A stretch of DNA of 64,000 bases. Origin: Sthenelais limicola (taxonomy: Eukaryota > Annelida > Polychaeta > Phyllodocida > Sigalionidae). The first letter of the stretch is position 1. Every line of letters begins with the position of its first letter. Shown here in pieces: positions 11,701 through 23,217 of the stretch. Under the pieces are notes generated by a model, which searched no databases, had not been told where the DNA came from, and saw nothing but the letters and a program-made list of their open reading frames with translations. The position numbers and the translations under genes are program-made. The stretch spans positions 1,712,383-1,776,382 of the forward strand of contig OW804098.1 of the NCBI GenBank assembly GCA_942159475.1. Reading direction: 5' to 3'.

Positions 11701-12440
11701 ACCAACTCCACCCGGTTTTTTTCAGCCATCCATCTTCCTCATTAAACTCCTTCAAGATACTGTTATATTGGATATTGTACTATCTGAATATGTGTATACT
11801 CTATTATCATATATGGTATTTCTCTTGATCTATATTTTCTTTCTACAGTAGAGGCGGGCTGACTTGGGGAGTGGCTACTGGCCTAGGCAGGCTGGAGCAA
11901 GGATCACAGAAAGTTTTGGCAGGAACAAAGGCCACTTCTATGGTTTGTTTTACGTCCGCCCTATAGCTTCCAACAGGGGCTAGGAGTACTTGTCTATTGA
12001 TTCTGATTTAAGTGAAGGATATCTAAGAGAAAACTATGCACTCAGATTGTACTGTCTCTGAATATCATAGTGAGTTCTTCTGCTTTCCACACAAAACAAA
12101 AAAAACAAGGGAGAGAAAGGTTTTGACAGATTTGATTAGGTGTAAAGACTTTACATCTAATAGGTTGCCTAAAGTCCAAAACATTTTAAGAAGGGGCATT
12201 CAAGAATTCAAAACCCACATACAATATTATTTTCATGGAAGAATAATTAAGTAGAAAATGAAAGAAATTAAACATAGAGCTTAGAACTACTGTGGGTACA
12301 AAAGGTGTACTACATTGATTAAACAGTCTAGGCTCTAAGGGAAAGTCTCTCGCTCCAAACCCCAAAATGTCATTATGATCCTGTTAGGACTGCAAAGTGT
12401 CATTAACACTTGGATGCCTAGTCTTTGGCCATGAAACATA

Positions 12441-12462
12441 AGATAAGATAAGATAAGATACT
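12441..12462 (-). repeat. (AAGAT)n array, probable LINE 3' tail
   Basis: Four to five AAGAT units are followed by sequence whose complement reads GGAATAAAGTAGTATCTT. A near-twin arrangement occurs at 49185 (complement AATAAAAGACTTCTTATCTT). A poly(A)-signal-like string just before a short tandem repeat fits the 3' terminus of a microsatellite-tailed LINE. Confidence 0.4.
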
Positions 12463-12556
12463 ACTTTATTCCATAATAACCCATTGCAGTAATCTGCTAT
12501 AGGGTATATTATAGTTCTTTTTCCCTACCTATTTCTGTCGATTTCATACTCCTGAG

Positions 12557-12796
12557 ATGATAAATAAAAAAGGTTTCTCTATTGTGCACATAAATACCCA
12601 AAGTCTTTATGGAAAATTTGACCTTTTTAAAACTGAATTATCTAAACTATCACCTAAAATTATTGGCATCTCAGAATCATGGCTACATAAGAACATAGAA
12701 AACCATGAAATTGAAATCATTAATTACAATATTGAAAGAGTAGATAGAACTTGGTTAGAAGAAAATAAAATGAACCCAAAAAGGGTGGAGGAGTAG
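12557..12796 (+). CDS. LINE ORF2, endonuclease N-terminus
   Basis: Starts MINKKGFSIVHINTQSLYGK and shows the APE-type motifs INTQSL and ISESWL. The frame breaks at the run CCCAAAAAGGG near 12780, where one base has been gained or lost; reading on in the next frame restores GGGVALYISS. It therefore belongs to the same protein as the start of the next frame. Confidence 0.65.
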   Translation: MINKKGFSIVHINTQSLYGKFDLFKTELSKLSPKIIGISESWLHKNIENHEIEIINYNIERVDRTWLEENKMNPKRVEE

Positions 12797-12840
12797 CATT
12801 ATATATATCCTCAGACATTAATTATACAAACCAACCCAAT

Positions 12841-15300
12841 ATGAATATCAGCAGTAAAGACTGTGAATGCATATGGATAAGGATAAACATGAACTATACG
12901 AGACCTATATATATTGGCTGCTTATATAAGCCCCCAAAGGCGAATCAGGAAATATTTATGAACTATATAAATACCAAAGCTGAGGAAATATTATCCAACA
13001 AAAAGAATGAAATCTTTCTGATTGGGGATTTTAATATTAACCTTTTAGACATCAACATATCTGACCACAACCCCATCTATATAATAAGAAAAAAGATAAA
13101 GAACACCCCCTCTAAAACTACCTTTGAAACGAGAAGTTACCTAAATTTTGATGAAACAATCTTTTTGGAGATCCTGAGAGATCATGACTGGACCCACTTC
13201 TACACTCTTAGAGACCCAAACCTATGCTGGGACCACATGGAGTCACTTATTAACCGCATTCTCGATAGGATGTGCCCTGTCAGGGAGTACAAGAATGTAC
13301 CAAAACGCTGTGAGTGGATAACTGGTGATTTATTTAATCTCATGAAGCAACGCGATAAGTTCTTTAAAATGGCTAAGAAATACAGGTCATTGGCATTTTA
13401 CAAGCAGGCTAAGGACCTCAGAAAACAAGTTAACAAATTAGCTAAGTCTTTAAAAAATAATTATATGAAAAACTGCCTCTTTGATTGTGCAGACAACCCA
13501 CACAAATTCTGGGAACAAATGAAACCAATGATAAGCCCTGAAAAAATCTCTAATTCTAATAACATTATTTCCCTAGAAGAAAATGATTCTCCAGTAGAGT
13601 CAAAAGACATTCCTCAATGCTTCAATAATTACTTTGCTACCATTGGACCGAAGCTTGCTCAAAAAATCACTCCCCCAAATGAAACTGAACGTACCTCGTA
13701 CAATGACTTCATGCACAATGATCGTCAATACCCCGGTTTTCAGTTTAGTAATGTTGCTCCAAACGACCTATATAAACTTATTACCAGTTCCCCCAAGTAC
13801 AAATCTTCAGGGATTAAATACCTGAAAACCCCCCTACTCAAAAAGATTCTAACTTCCCTGTTAGACCAATTCAAATTTATAATAGAACTCTCACTTACAA
13901 CTGCAACAGTACCTGAAAAATGGAAATTGGGTAAAGTTACCCCTCTATTGAAAGCAGGCAAAGTAACAGACCCTGGAAATTATAGGCCCATTACCAGTAT
14001 TTCTCTCCCAGCCAAATTATTAGAAAAAATCGTACAAAAACAACTTATGTCATATCTTGAAACCAACAACATTCTTTACAATGGCCAATATGGCTTTAGG
14101 TCGGGTTATTCTACCAATGACGCGGTGGTGTCATATCTAAACATTGTATATGGAGCAATAAATGCCAAAGATTCCTGTAGGTCTGTCTACCTGGACTTCC
14201 GGAAGGCTTTTGATACCGTAGATCATAGCATACTCCTCACCAAATTGAATAAAATCGGAGTCAAAGGCCCTGAATTGAGCTGGTTCAAGAATTACCTTGA
14301 CAATAGACAGCAACAGGTATCGGTGAATGGACTTTTATCAATTCCCAACACAATCACTTGTGGTGTTCCCCAGGGTACCACCCTGGGACCAATCCTGTTC
14401 TCTATATATATTAATGACCTCCCTTTAGCTGCTAGTAATACCCACCTACAATTATTTGCCGACGATACCATTATTTGTAAAACAGGCCATGATATGAAAA
14501 CTTTAACTAAACACCTCCAAACTGATCTTGATAAAGTCATGCTATGGTGTAGAGTCAATAAGATCTCTCTCAATGAGGACAAGTCTAAAGTGACTACCTT
14601 CCTTGGTAAGCCTTCTGAGGGGTCCAGGTGGAGGAAGGCCTCCTCCTCATCCCACAAAATCCTTCTTGGCAATAAGCCACTTGATGAAGTAGAAGACTAC
14701 AAATACTTAGGGACTGTCGTCGACGGTGCCCTCACATTTAAGAAACACTTATCTAACACCAAAAAGAAGGTCTCTCACAAACTGTGGTTGTTTAAACACC
14801 TGCGGAGCAGACTGAATGTACAACTGAGTGCCCAAGTATACAAAACTTCAATTCTACCATTAATTGATCAATCAGATATATTTTATGACTCGGCCCCCAA
14901 GACTACCCTCAAATCCCTCCAAATTGCCCAAAATAAAGCTATTAGAATAATCACTAGAACTAACAGATTTCAGAATGTTGATGAATATCATCGCCAATTC
15001 AGTCTGCTCCCATTGAAAGAGAGGAGGAGGCTTCACCTTCTACAGCAGGCATTTTGTTTGCGAACAAATAAAGACATGTTAGAGGTAAATCGTAGACCAA
15101 CACGACAGCACCACCCAGGTAGAATCACGATGAAGTGTCCAATACCCCGGCTTGAACTAATTAGAAGATCCATTTACTATAAAATTCCATATTATTGGAA
15201 CCATTTGAGGATTGAAACACAAAACTCAGACACAAACAATCACTTCACAAACAAGTCTAAAAAGAATGAAATTTGGATAGACCAGAATTTCCTTTATTAA
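12841..15300 (+). CDS. Chimeric open frame: host-LINE endonuclease fused to inserted-LINE RT
   Basis: The 819-codon frame is an accident of two elements. About the first 70 codons (to 13049) are host-LINE endonuclease ending GDFNINLLD. From about 13050 it is the inserted, 5'-truncated LINE, entering at the late endonuclease block SDHNPIYIIRKK. RT blocks follow: NYRPITSISLPAKLLEK, GFRSGYST, YLDFRKAFDTVDH, GVPQGTTLGPILF, LFADDT (catalytic aspartates) and YLGTVVDG. The insert's frame is intact to its stop, but it lacks most of the endonuclease and any ORF1, so it could not move itself. Confidence 0.8.
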   Translation: MNISSKDCECIWIRINMNYTRPIYIGCLYKPPKANQEIFMNYINTKAEEILSNKKNEIFLIGDFNINLLDINISDHNPIYIIRKKIKNTPSKTTFETRSYLNFDETIFLEILRDHDWTHFYTLRDPNLCWDHMESLINRILDRMCPVREYKNVPKRCEWITGDLFNLMKQRDKFFKMAKKYRSLAFYKQAKDLRKQVNKLAKSLKNNYMKNCLFDCADNPHKFWEQMKPMISPEKISNSNNIISLEENDSPVESKDIPQCFNNYFATIGPKLAQKITPPNETERTSYNDFMHNDRQYPGFQFSNVAPNDLYKLITSSPKYKSSGIKYLKTPLLKKILTSLLDQFKFIIELSLTTATVPEKWKLGKVTPLLKAGKVTDPGNYRPITSISLPAKLLEKIVQKQLMSYLETNNILYNGQYGFRSGYSTNDAVVSYLNIVYGAINAKDSCRSVYLDFRKAFDTVDHSILLTKLNKIGVKGPELSWFKNYLDNRQQQVSVNGLLSIPNTITCGVPQGTTLGPILFSIYINDLPLAASNTHLQLFADDTIICKTGHDMKTLTKHLQTDLDKVMLWCRVNKISLNEDKSKVTTFLGKPSEGSRWRKASSSSHKILLGNKPLDEVEDYKYLGTVVDGALTFKKHLSNTKKKVSHKLWLFKHLRSRLNVQLSAQVYKTSILPLIDQSDIFYDSAPKTTLKSLQIAQNKAIRIITRTNRFQNVDEYHRQFSLLPLKERRRLHLLQQAFCLRTNKDMLEVNRRPTRQHHPGRITMKCPIPRLELIRRSIYYKIPYYWNHLRIETQNSDTNNHFTNKSKKNEIWIDQNFLY

Positions 15301-15827
15301 ATTACCACTTAATGACTGTACTCCTCTTACACAATGGTCCCCCAATTTACTTACTTACTTACTCCCGTCTCGTTTGCCCCTCCCTGGTTTCTCATGACTG
15401 CGCTCACGTCCCTGTTTGAAATTTATACCGTATGACTATATTATATTGACCTCTTGAAACTCTTAGCAATAAGAAATCTAAAATTTGAGTATGTATTTGT
15501 TACCTTCCTTCTGCTGCCTCTACTGACTAAATAGTCAGGAGGGGCTGATCTATTTATTTATAAATACCATTCTTATCTAAAAGTAGCTATTTCGCTGGCT
15601 ACCCCTTGCGTTTCGTCTCGTCTCTTGCTTTCTGACTTAACTATCTATAAATTAGAACACCAGTAGTAAGGGCCACCCATGTGTCGTCGACGCATGGGTG
15701 TATTGTTACCCTTACAAGTGATTCCAATAGTCACATGCCGGTAGGGCTTGAGATCCTCCCTATGAAGGGAGATTGACCCACCGACTGTATCATACGATAA
15801 ATAAAAGTATCAACAACAACAACAACA
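13050..15827 (+). mobile_element. Inserted 5'-truncated LINE with (CAA)n tail
   Basis: The left junction follows TTTTAGA at 13043-13049. The right end is AATAAAAGTATC then CAA repeats to about 15827, after which AGATCCC resumes the host LINE. The only target duplication is the three bases AGA, or simple microhomology. The 3' UTR (15301-15808) has two hairpins: ACCCATG…CATGGGT near 15675-15699 and CTCCCTATGAAGGGAG near 15757. Same orientation as its host. Confidence 0.75.
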
Positions 15828-15855
15828 AGATCCCAAAAGCAAACTCAAAAAAGAT

Positions 15856-18195
15856 ATGAAAGAATTCGAAGTCAACCTGAATCTAACTCAGCATATTAAA
15901 TCACCTACACGCTTTCACATTAATGAAAATCAGGCCCTAACAGGCACACTTATAGATCACATATATTCAAATTCTGAGATAATAAACGAAGCAGGGGTAA
16001 TAAACATTGCATTAAGTGATCATGAACTAACCTATGTAATAAGAAAGAAATCTACAGCCAAACCAAAGTCAATAATCAAAAAAGGGAGATCTATTAAGAA
16101 TATAAACTTAGGGAACTTTAAAGAAATACTAGTAAACAGCTTCAATTGGGAAAACTTCTTTGATATTACACAATGTGAAGAAGCTTGGAACCTGATATTA
16201 TATAGGATAAATCTAGTACTTAATAAACTAGCCCCTATAAAACAAATCAAAATTAGAATCTCAAATGACCCATGGATTACACAGGAAATAATCGACTCAA
16301 TTAATACTAAAAATAGATTAAGAAAAAAAGCTGCTAAATCTAAAAACCAAAGAGACTGGGAATTAGCAAAAGCAGCCAGAAGAGACACAGCAAAAGCTCT
16401 TAAAAATGCCAAAAAAGATTTTATAACTCAACAACTAGATGACAACTACAAAGATCAAAAAAAGTTTTGGGAAATAATAAATACCCTGGCACCGACCAAG
16501 AGCAAAGAAAATTCAATACATCTAACAGATTCGAATGATCAAGTTATTGATAACCAAGACCTTCCAGAATTCATAAATAATTATTTTGTCAACATTGCAT
16601 CTAATTTAACACAAAATTTAGTACCAAATTGGATTCCAACTACTGCCCCAAGTGAAAATTCCATTGAAAATATACTAACCAATAAAAATGAGGTGTTAAC
16701 TCTACTGAAAGAATTAAATCAAAACAAAGCTTCATCAATTGAAAACATCCCAACAAAAATTCTAAAATCAGCCCTCATAGCCCTTTATAAAGAATTTACT
16801 CACTGTCTGAACCTCTCTTTTATTACAAATACTTTTCCTGCATCATGGAAAATTGCAAATGTGATCCCCCTTTTTAAGGGGGGTGACAGAAATAAAATTA
16901 ACAACTATAGACCAATCTCCTTACTTCCGACCCCAAGCAAAATAATTGAAAAAATCATCCATATAAGAATTTACGAATATTTAGAAAATTTTAACATATT
17001 AAATCCTGAACAGTTCGGTTTTAGGCCTGGAAAGTCAACAATTGAAGCTCTCACAATAGTAACAGACAATATACTTTGGCAATTAGATAATCACACTGAC
17101 ACATTAATATCCTTCATAGATTTTAGGAAAGCTTTTGATCTTGTAAACCATGAAATTTTATTAAAAAAATTAGAACATATAGGGATTAAAGGCAAATTAT
17201 TAAAATGGTGTAAATCATACTTAGAAAGCAGGAAACAGAAAGTAACAGTTAATAGCATCACTTCTCAGGAACTAGACACAAAAGCAGGAGTACCACAAGG
17301 GTCCATACTAGGGCCATTGATGTTTATAATCTTCATTAATGATCTAAAAACATATATTCCAAATTGTAATTTATCTCTTTATGCTGACGATACTATTTTA
17401 TATATACATGGTAAAAATCTTGACCTTATCTATGCTGAAATGCAGAAAGCAATCGACAATCTACAACTATGGTGTACCAACAACTTATTTTTAGTAAATT
17501 CAAAAAAATCCAACACCATGTTCCTATCAAGATCTAGAAATATTTTAACAAAAATTGAAAATAAAGGCATAAAATACCATAACAATCCTTTGGAGCATAC
17601 AAACACATATAAGTACCTAGGATTCCTAATAGATCACAAATTAAATTTCCAAGCGCAATTACAACATTCTATCAAAACTATTTCTCACAAAATTTATCAA
17701 CTTCACAGGATCAGAAAATACATAAATATAAACACAGCCACAAGAATTTACAAAACAAAAATACTACCCTTTTTTGACTATGGAGATATAATAATACACA
17801 ACACACATAGACCCTCCATTGACAAACTACAGAAACTTCAAAATAGAGCCTTAAGATTAATCCTAAATATGCCATATGATACTCAGATAAATCAATTACA
17901 TAATACAGCCAAAATTCCTCTACTTTTTAATAGAAGAATAACACATCTAAGATTTCTAGCTTTTAAAAGAAAATCAAATCCTTTCTATACAAATACACAA
18001 AATAGGGATACCGGACAAAATGATGGACCAATTCTGAAAATTCCTAGGTACAAATCAAAATTGGGTGGAAACTCTGTGCAGGTAAAATGTGCAACTGCAT
18101 GGAATGAATTAACGCCCAGACAAAGAAATATTGGCACTATAGAAACACTAAAATCTAACCAAAAAGAATGGATAAATAGCCTATTTCTAGAATAA
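15856..18195 (+). CDS. LINE ORF2, end of endonuclease and reverse transcriptase (host LINE)
   Basis: About 779 codons from the first ATG after the break; the frame is open upstream to the junction at 15828. It carries the late endonuclease blocks TLIDHIYSN and LSDHELTYVIRK. RT blocks are ASWKIANVIPLFKGGD, NNYRPISLLPTPSKIIEK, QFGFRPGKST, FIDFRKAFDLVNHE, AGVPQGSILGPLMF, YADDTIL (catalytic) and KYLGFLID. The C-terminal region shows the ATAWNELTPRQRN pattern. The RT catalytic residues look intact. Confidence 0.85.
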   Translation: MKEFEVNLNLTQHIKSPTRFHINENQALTGTLIDHIYSNSEIINEAGVINIALSDHELTYVIRKKSTAKPKSIIKKGRSIKNINLGNFKEILVNSFNWENFFDITQCEEAWNLILYRINLVLNKLAPIKQIKIRISNDPWITQEIIDSINTKNRLRKKAAKSKNQRDWELAKAARRDTAKALKNAKKDFITQQLDDNYKDQKKFWEIINTLAPTKSKENSIHLTDSNDQVIDNQDLPEFINNYFVNIASNLTQNLVPNWIPTTAPSENSIENILTNKNEVLTLLKELNQNKASSIENIPTKILKSALIALYKEFTHCLNLSFITNTFPASWKIANVIPLFKGGDRNKINNYRPISLLPTPSKIIEKIIHIRIYEYLENFNILNPEQFGFRPGKSTIEALTIVTDNILWQLDNHTDTLISFIDFRKAFDLVNHEILLKKLEHIGIKGKLLKWCKSYLESRKQKVTVNSITSQELDTKAGVPQGSILGPLMFIIFINDLKTYIPNCNLSLYADDTILYIHGKNLDLIYAEMQKAIDNLQLWCTNNLFLVNSKKSNTMFLSRSRNILTKIENKGIKYHNNPLEHTNTYKYLGFLIDHKLNFQAQLQHSIKTISHKIYQLHRIRKYININTATRIYKTKILPFFDYGDIIIHNTHRPSIDKLQKLQNRALRLILNMPYDTQINQLHNTAKIPLLFNRRITHLRFLAFKRKSNPFYTNTQNRDTGQNDGPILKIPRYKSKLGGNSVQVKCATAWNELTPRQRNIGTIETLKSNQKEWINSLFLE

Positions 18196-18794
18196 ACTAA
18201 AAACAAAAAATCACTGTTAGATTATCACTATACAAAATACAAAATACAAAATAATTTACAAAAATCTATTTATTTATTTTTTTCTCTCCAGTTTATCTTT
18301 ATGGCCAAATCCTTCTTTTCGATATCCACATACCCCAAGATACCACATTGTATATAATCTTTTATCATCGAATCAGAAACAGAAGCATAACACTCCACCA
18401 TAATGAGTCTGAGTGGCAAATGTTTATCTGTCTTTTATATCCTAAAACACCTCAAATCTGATCACTAACACTCCACATTGCAATGTCTGAGTGGCACAGT
18501 GAAAGGAAATTATCAATTGATTTCATTTTATCCTTTATCTAATATCTTTTATATATAAACATATATTCTATTTTTATTTTATTCTACCACCTCTGTCTAA
18601 AATTAAAGACTCGAGATATTGAAAAAATCTGACATAAAACAACTCACTAGAAATGTATAATAATTTTTAATCAACTGGACACAGAATGCACTGTAAAATA
18701 CATCTCGCCAACTTGGCCCAACAGAACTAACCCCGAAAAGGGGAGTTGTGAAACCAAGTGTAAATAAAATCTTTAAAAAAAAAAAAAAAATCTT

Positions 18795-19380
18795 CCCCTT
18801 CAGAGAGTACAGTGGGTACACATAAGTAATAATAACAATACATGAGATATAGATAGAATAGGTAAACAGACTTAAACAGATTATATCCAGATCTCCTGGC
18901 CGCCAAAATATATGAGACTAAAATTATATATTATACCTTACTTGTACATATCAAGCGGTAAAATTAATTAATTAATTGAATCAAAGAGAATAACAGATAT
19001 CAATATAGATATAAATTCAGTACACTGGTACATATGCTGACAATACTAATTTAGGCTATCTTTTGGGTCCACTGTTGTGACCTTCAGTGCTTGTAAGATA
19101 ATTTCTAAGTTCATTTCTAGTTGTGAATTTGTGGGCAATAGTTGGGAGTAAGTTCCAAGCTTTTTTTGCTTTATAAATGAAGCTATTTTTAATAAAAGGT
19201 TGTTTTGGGGGCAGTTATTTTAAGGTTTTTTCTATGTTCAGCGTGGCTTCTAGTTGAGAGTTGTCTCTGGTCTACATGTTTGTCAAATTGGGACAGGTAG
19301 AAGGCACTTTCTAAGATGTACATTCTACATATTAGTGCAGTAGGCATCCTATCACTGACATACCATTATGAGGCTTTGAG
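18795..19380 (-). mobile_element. 3' fragment of a third LINE, opposite strand
   Basis: On the minus strand 19360-19060 encodes an RT-type C-terminus: RMPTALICRMYILES, then after one frameshift NSFIYKAKKAWNLLPTIAHK and a stop after SGPKR. The W-N-L-L-P motif and the following basic tail match LINE ORF2 ends. It abuts the poly(A) of the host LINE at 18789, so the two elements are tail to tail. Confidence 0.65.
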
Positions 19381-19650
19381 TTTATAATACATGAATACTC
19401 AATCTGCCGTCATCAAGTCATCAAACAGAAACATGAATATTAGATAAAACCAGGCCTTATATTAAACATGTAACATCATGCATCACTAAACTCTAATTAA
19501 AATTGAAACATTTCCTTCCCGACCGGAAATGTAAAGCTGTGTGAACAGTATACATGGTACATGTAACACTATTTAATAATGGAAAAAGAACATGATAGAG
19601 TCAGGTAGTGGAATGTTGGCAGTGAACCTAGTAAATAATGCATGGGTTGC
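19375..19650 (+). repeat. Dispersed repeat, copy 2
   Basis: Same orientation and content as 10375-10650, with scattered differences and small indels. No coding potential. Confidence 0.65.
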
Positions 19651-20241
19651 CATGACTTAAGTACTTCCAATCAACCCAACAGTCAGTACAATTCTGATAT
19701 TTTAGGAGTTTATCCCTTAAAGTCATATCAATCGTCGCTATCCAAATACAGCTATTCAATCTAGCCATCACCTAATGTTTAAATTTGGAACTAATCTGGA
19801 TGCAGCGCATTCTTCCCCTAGAAGAGAGGTGCTAGAGAGGTGGTGCCACAGTATGGGTCTGTGTACGCCAATGCTTACGGAAAAGTGTATATTCGAGACA
19901 TAAACTAATGTTATATATCAGATGAATTGCATTGATGTTAGCAACACAAAGGCCTTAGAATCTCCCTAGTTGATTAAAAATTGGCAGTTGATTGTTGCCA
20001 GTCGATTGTCTAACAAATGTTTTGTTTTAGCACTGAAACTGGAAGCTTCTTTGACTGTGGTGGGAGCGACAATTATCACTGGTGTCAAATTCGCACATGA
20101 CATACTGTAACCAAGATTACAAGAATTAATTCAGTAAATTTCAGGACATTGTATACCATATATTCTCCCCCCCCCCCCCTACCCAAAGAGAAATATATTA
20201 TGTATGTATCCACTTAGAATATAGAAATACTTATAATAGAA

Positions 20242-21022
20242 ACTAGCAAATACCCGTGCTTCGCACGGGATTTGCTAGTGGGACAGTGGGGCCCACATCT
20301 TCCCACTCTCCTTGTTCCCTCTCCAACCATCTTTCTCTTTCAAGTTGTCTCTGTAAGTTAGTATCTGTATCAACATTCATACCTCAAATGGAACCCTGTT
20401 AAAATGTTTTTTTGTCACTGTTGTATTGTTGTTGCCTCCCATTCCCTTTCCTCCCCCGCCCCTCTCCCCCCTCCCCCTGCCCCTCTCCCCCCGCCCCCCT
20501 TTTCCTTCCCCTGCTCCTCTCTCCTCCCCCTCCCCCTGCCCTATATACCTCAAATGGAACCCTGTTAAGATTTTGGTGGAAATATGGTGAAATATATCAA
20601 CTCCTGTCCCATAGTGAAGCAACTACTTGCCCTGGTACCTGTCCATGACATCATGCTTTGGGTGACCCAGAATCCTGGTGTAGGGGCACTGATAGGTTTG
20701 TTCTCAGGCAGTGCTGGGGGCCCGGAATGGGGGTGCTCGATGTAAACCCATTTCTAACCCCTTTCCAACCCTAATTTGTGACCCAACACCCCAAAAACAT
20801 AGGCTCAAGATCCAAACATCATTGTAAAGCTAAAGCTGACCTCTTCTTGAATATTAAGATATCTAGGAATCTTCAAAAATCGAGAAGAGCCTGGTTTTGG
20901 GGTGTTCGGTCACATTTGTTAATGAAACATAGTGGAATGGTTTGGCACCATTTTTGGCAATGAGCGGTTTCAGAGAAGATAGCGGTTTAAGGCTCCAAAC
21001 CCTAATTTTATTAATATAGAGA
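20242..21022 (+). mobile_element. Hairpin-headed, pyrimidine-tract repeat element (tentative)
   Basis: Begins with a near-perfect hairpin, ACTAGCAAATACCCGTGC with a TTC loop and its complement. A CT-rich tract (20440-20540) follows, then unique-looking sequence to ATTAATATAGAGA near 21022. A minus-strand relative at 54245-54573 has the same head sequence and a matching purine tract. No protein is encoded. The right boundary is a guess. Confidence 0.4.
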
Positions 21023-21849
21023 TAGCCTATTTACTATCATTGGAAGGCTGGTTTGACTCTCTTTATATGCAATGAAATGGATTATACTTAATGTGATATG
21101 ACACAGTTTTGCTAGCTTCACCTTTATTCTCAAATGCCCAGGAACAAGCATCCTGAATGGGTTCTTTACCTTGAAGGAGGAGGCTCTAAGCTCCAAGGCA
21201 CCTTTCTTCTGAGCCCTGATTGAGCAAGGCTGACGTACAGTACACGTTAAAGCTGAACTCTCAGTTAATATCGGTCAAAAACTAAACAATTTCTACTCAT
21301 TGTTTTCCATTTTTCCAACCCATCTAAAAGTCATTAATTTAATCAAAATTTGGAAGATTTTGTTTTTCCTACAGGACTTCTATAACGCCCTCATTTGTAT
21401 TTGGAGGACCCGCCCAAAACCTTTCTTGCAATGACTTCACTTATTATGGCTCACCAAATTTGGTTTTATGAAGCAAAAACATCCACAAAATGAAAACATT
21501 TGTGCGAGGTTTATTGTAAAAAAAAACATTTGAGAAATATCATTTTTTCCGACTTATTGTAAAAATAAGCCGAAATATTATTTGATCGGACTTGTGACTC
21601 GTTTTTCTGGACCCAATTATATATAAAGAAAAACAAGAGTCAGTCCTGGTTTTTAGTTTGCATTTACTTATTTTTGGTTCATGCATAGATCTAAGCTAAC
21701 ACTGGTATCAGTAGCATTTTAGGAATTGCATTTCCAATGGAAACAACTTTAGATTGATCTTACTACCATCTCTTTACCACATCAATTATTGTTGTAAACC
21801 TATAAAAAAAAAATCCCTTTTCTGTTGAAACTTTGTATAGTAAAGAACA

Positions 21850-21980
21850 ATCAGGGATAAGGCACTCAACGGAAGAACTACTTAGGCAATTCTCTATCAA
21901 GATAGTTGAATTACCATATTGTAAATAAGAACGAATACAATAAAGAATTCTTGAATTGAATTGAATTGAATTGAATTAAA
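21850..21980 (+). mobile_element. LINE/SINE 3' tail with (TTGAA)n
   Basis: The stretch TACAATAAAGAATTCTTGAA followed by four TTGAA units resembles a retroelement 3' end with an AATAAA signal and a microsatellite tail. No ORF is attached. Confidence 0.4.
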
Positions 21981-23117
21981 TGTAAGCATCTCATTGATCC
22001 CTAGAGCCTGTAACATCTTTGCTGGAAGATATAATCATTCCTCCACTTGACCCTTGAAGTCACACCTAGCCTCTAATTCATACCTACACACCATGCTTGG
22101 GACCATCCCCTCCCGCTCCCTGCCATTACCAGCATGCTACTGCTCTAATCTACTGATATCAAAATCAACAACTGATATAGAGGATGGGGACCAAATATTA
22201 TCAATGATTGACACAAATCTGGGTAAATGGTTAAGATTGCTGTTCATCTAAACATCAAACTAAAAATGGATGAAGTGGTAAACATTGCTCATGTGTGAGC
22301 TGATAGTTTCCGAGAGGATTTCCGAGAGGAGGCGCTCAAACAAAGTGTGGTCTGCTAGGTGTCTATGTTGCGGATAAGTGCCGACTGTCCAGTTGATGCC
22401 CTAGGTCTCAAAAAACAAGATTGTGCTGCCATCTAGGTTTGTCAAGGAGTGAATTCATACTTGGCTGTGAGTGGCTAATTGACTGATGGGATCTTAGAGG
22501 GGATTCAAGCCAAAAATCATGAGGGTTGCCAGTTGATTTTTTCAGGGTTAACCAAACCTGAAATGTGTATAATTATATATTACTCATTATAAGATAGTAT
22601 TCAATAGCAGGGGGTTGGCTGGGAAACATTCCCAGAAAGGTACCCACCTGGGGACTGTGTGCTTTTTGAGATTACGATTTATGTGTCAACTTCCACAAAC
22701 TAACTCTATATTCTTGGTTTCATGCTAAAGTTCCTGGAGTCAAAGGACCAATAGTCTGGTGGGACACTAATGATAATTAAATGAGTATATAGAACTGAAC
22801 GATTTGGAGGCGGGAAGCCCATACTCCATGAGTCGGAGAGTGGAGGAATACACATTTATAATGAATTAGTTTGCTCTATGGCTGTCTAAAATGCTGTCCG
22901 TCCTTTAAATTGTCTATTTTCTATGCTATAAGCGATCGTCGCTAGCCTGACGAAGACCCCTTGTAACAACAACGTTAGAAATAAATCTGTGGGCACTTTC
23001 AAAGGGAAGCATGCATGCGCTGAATAGGCTGTATATTGCAACTGAAAGTGCACCAAGTGGCTATGTTTTGTCCCCAATCAGAAAGGATATTTATGTGAAA
23101 TAGGAAAAGTCCAAGAG
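21981..23117. other. No gene or clear repeat seen
   Basis: AT-rich sequence with only short chance open frames. Confidence 0.5.
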
Positions 23118-23217
23118 TTTTCTTTTTGGAATATCCCTTTTCCTTTTCGAATATCCTTTTCCTTTTTGGAATATCCTTTTTCCTTTTTGAATACCCTTTT
23201 TCCTTTTCGAATATCCA
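23118..23217. repeat. ~20-bp minisatellite, five units
   Basis: Units of the form TTTTCCTTTTCGAATATCC, alternating with TTTTTGGAATATCC. On the minus strand it reads as Lys/Glu-rich low-complexity peptide, which is spurious. Confidence 0.8.

Larger units (their letters stand above)
12557..18789 (+). mobile_element. Host LINE (APE-type non-LTR retrotransposon), split by a second LINE
   Basis: The two halves, 12557-13049 and 15828-18789, join into one ORF2. The left half gives the endonuclease blocks HINTQSL, GISESWL, ALYISS, GCLYKPP and GDFNINLLD. The right half continues with the next endonuclease blocks (TLIDHIYSN, LSDHEL) and then reverse transcriptase. The 3' UTR ends with a CCCCGAAAAGGGG hairpin, AATAAA and about 15 A (to 18789). 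Defects are one frameshift near 12780 and the inserted LINE. The element is notably A-rich compared with its insert. It is of Jockey/CR1/L2-like type; the exact clade is not determined. No ORF1 is recognised upstream. Confidence 0.75.

Noticed and set aside
20377..20648. Gly/Arg-rich minus frame and Pro-rich plus frame of about 80 codons
   Set aside because: Both come from the pyrimidine tract of the hairpin-headed element.
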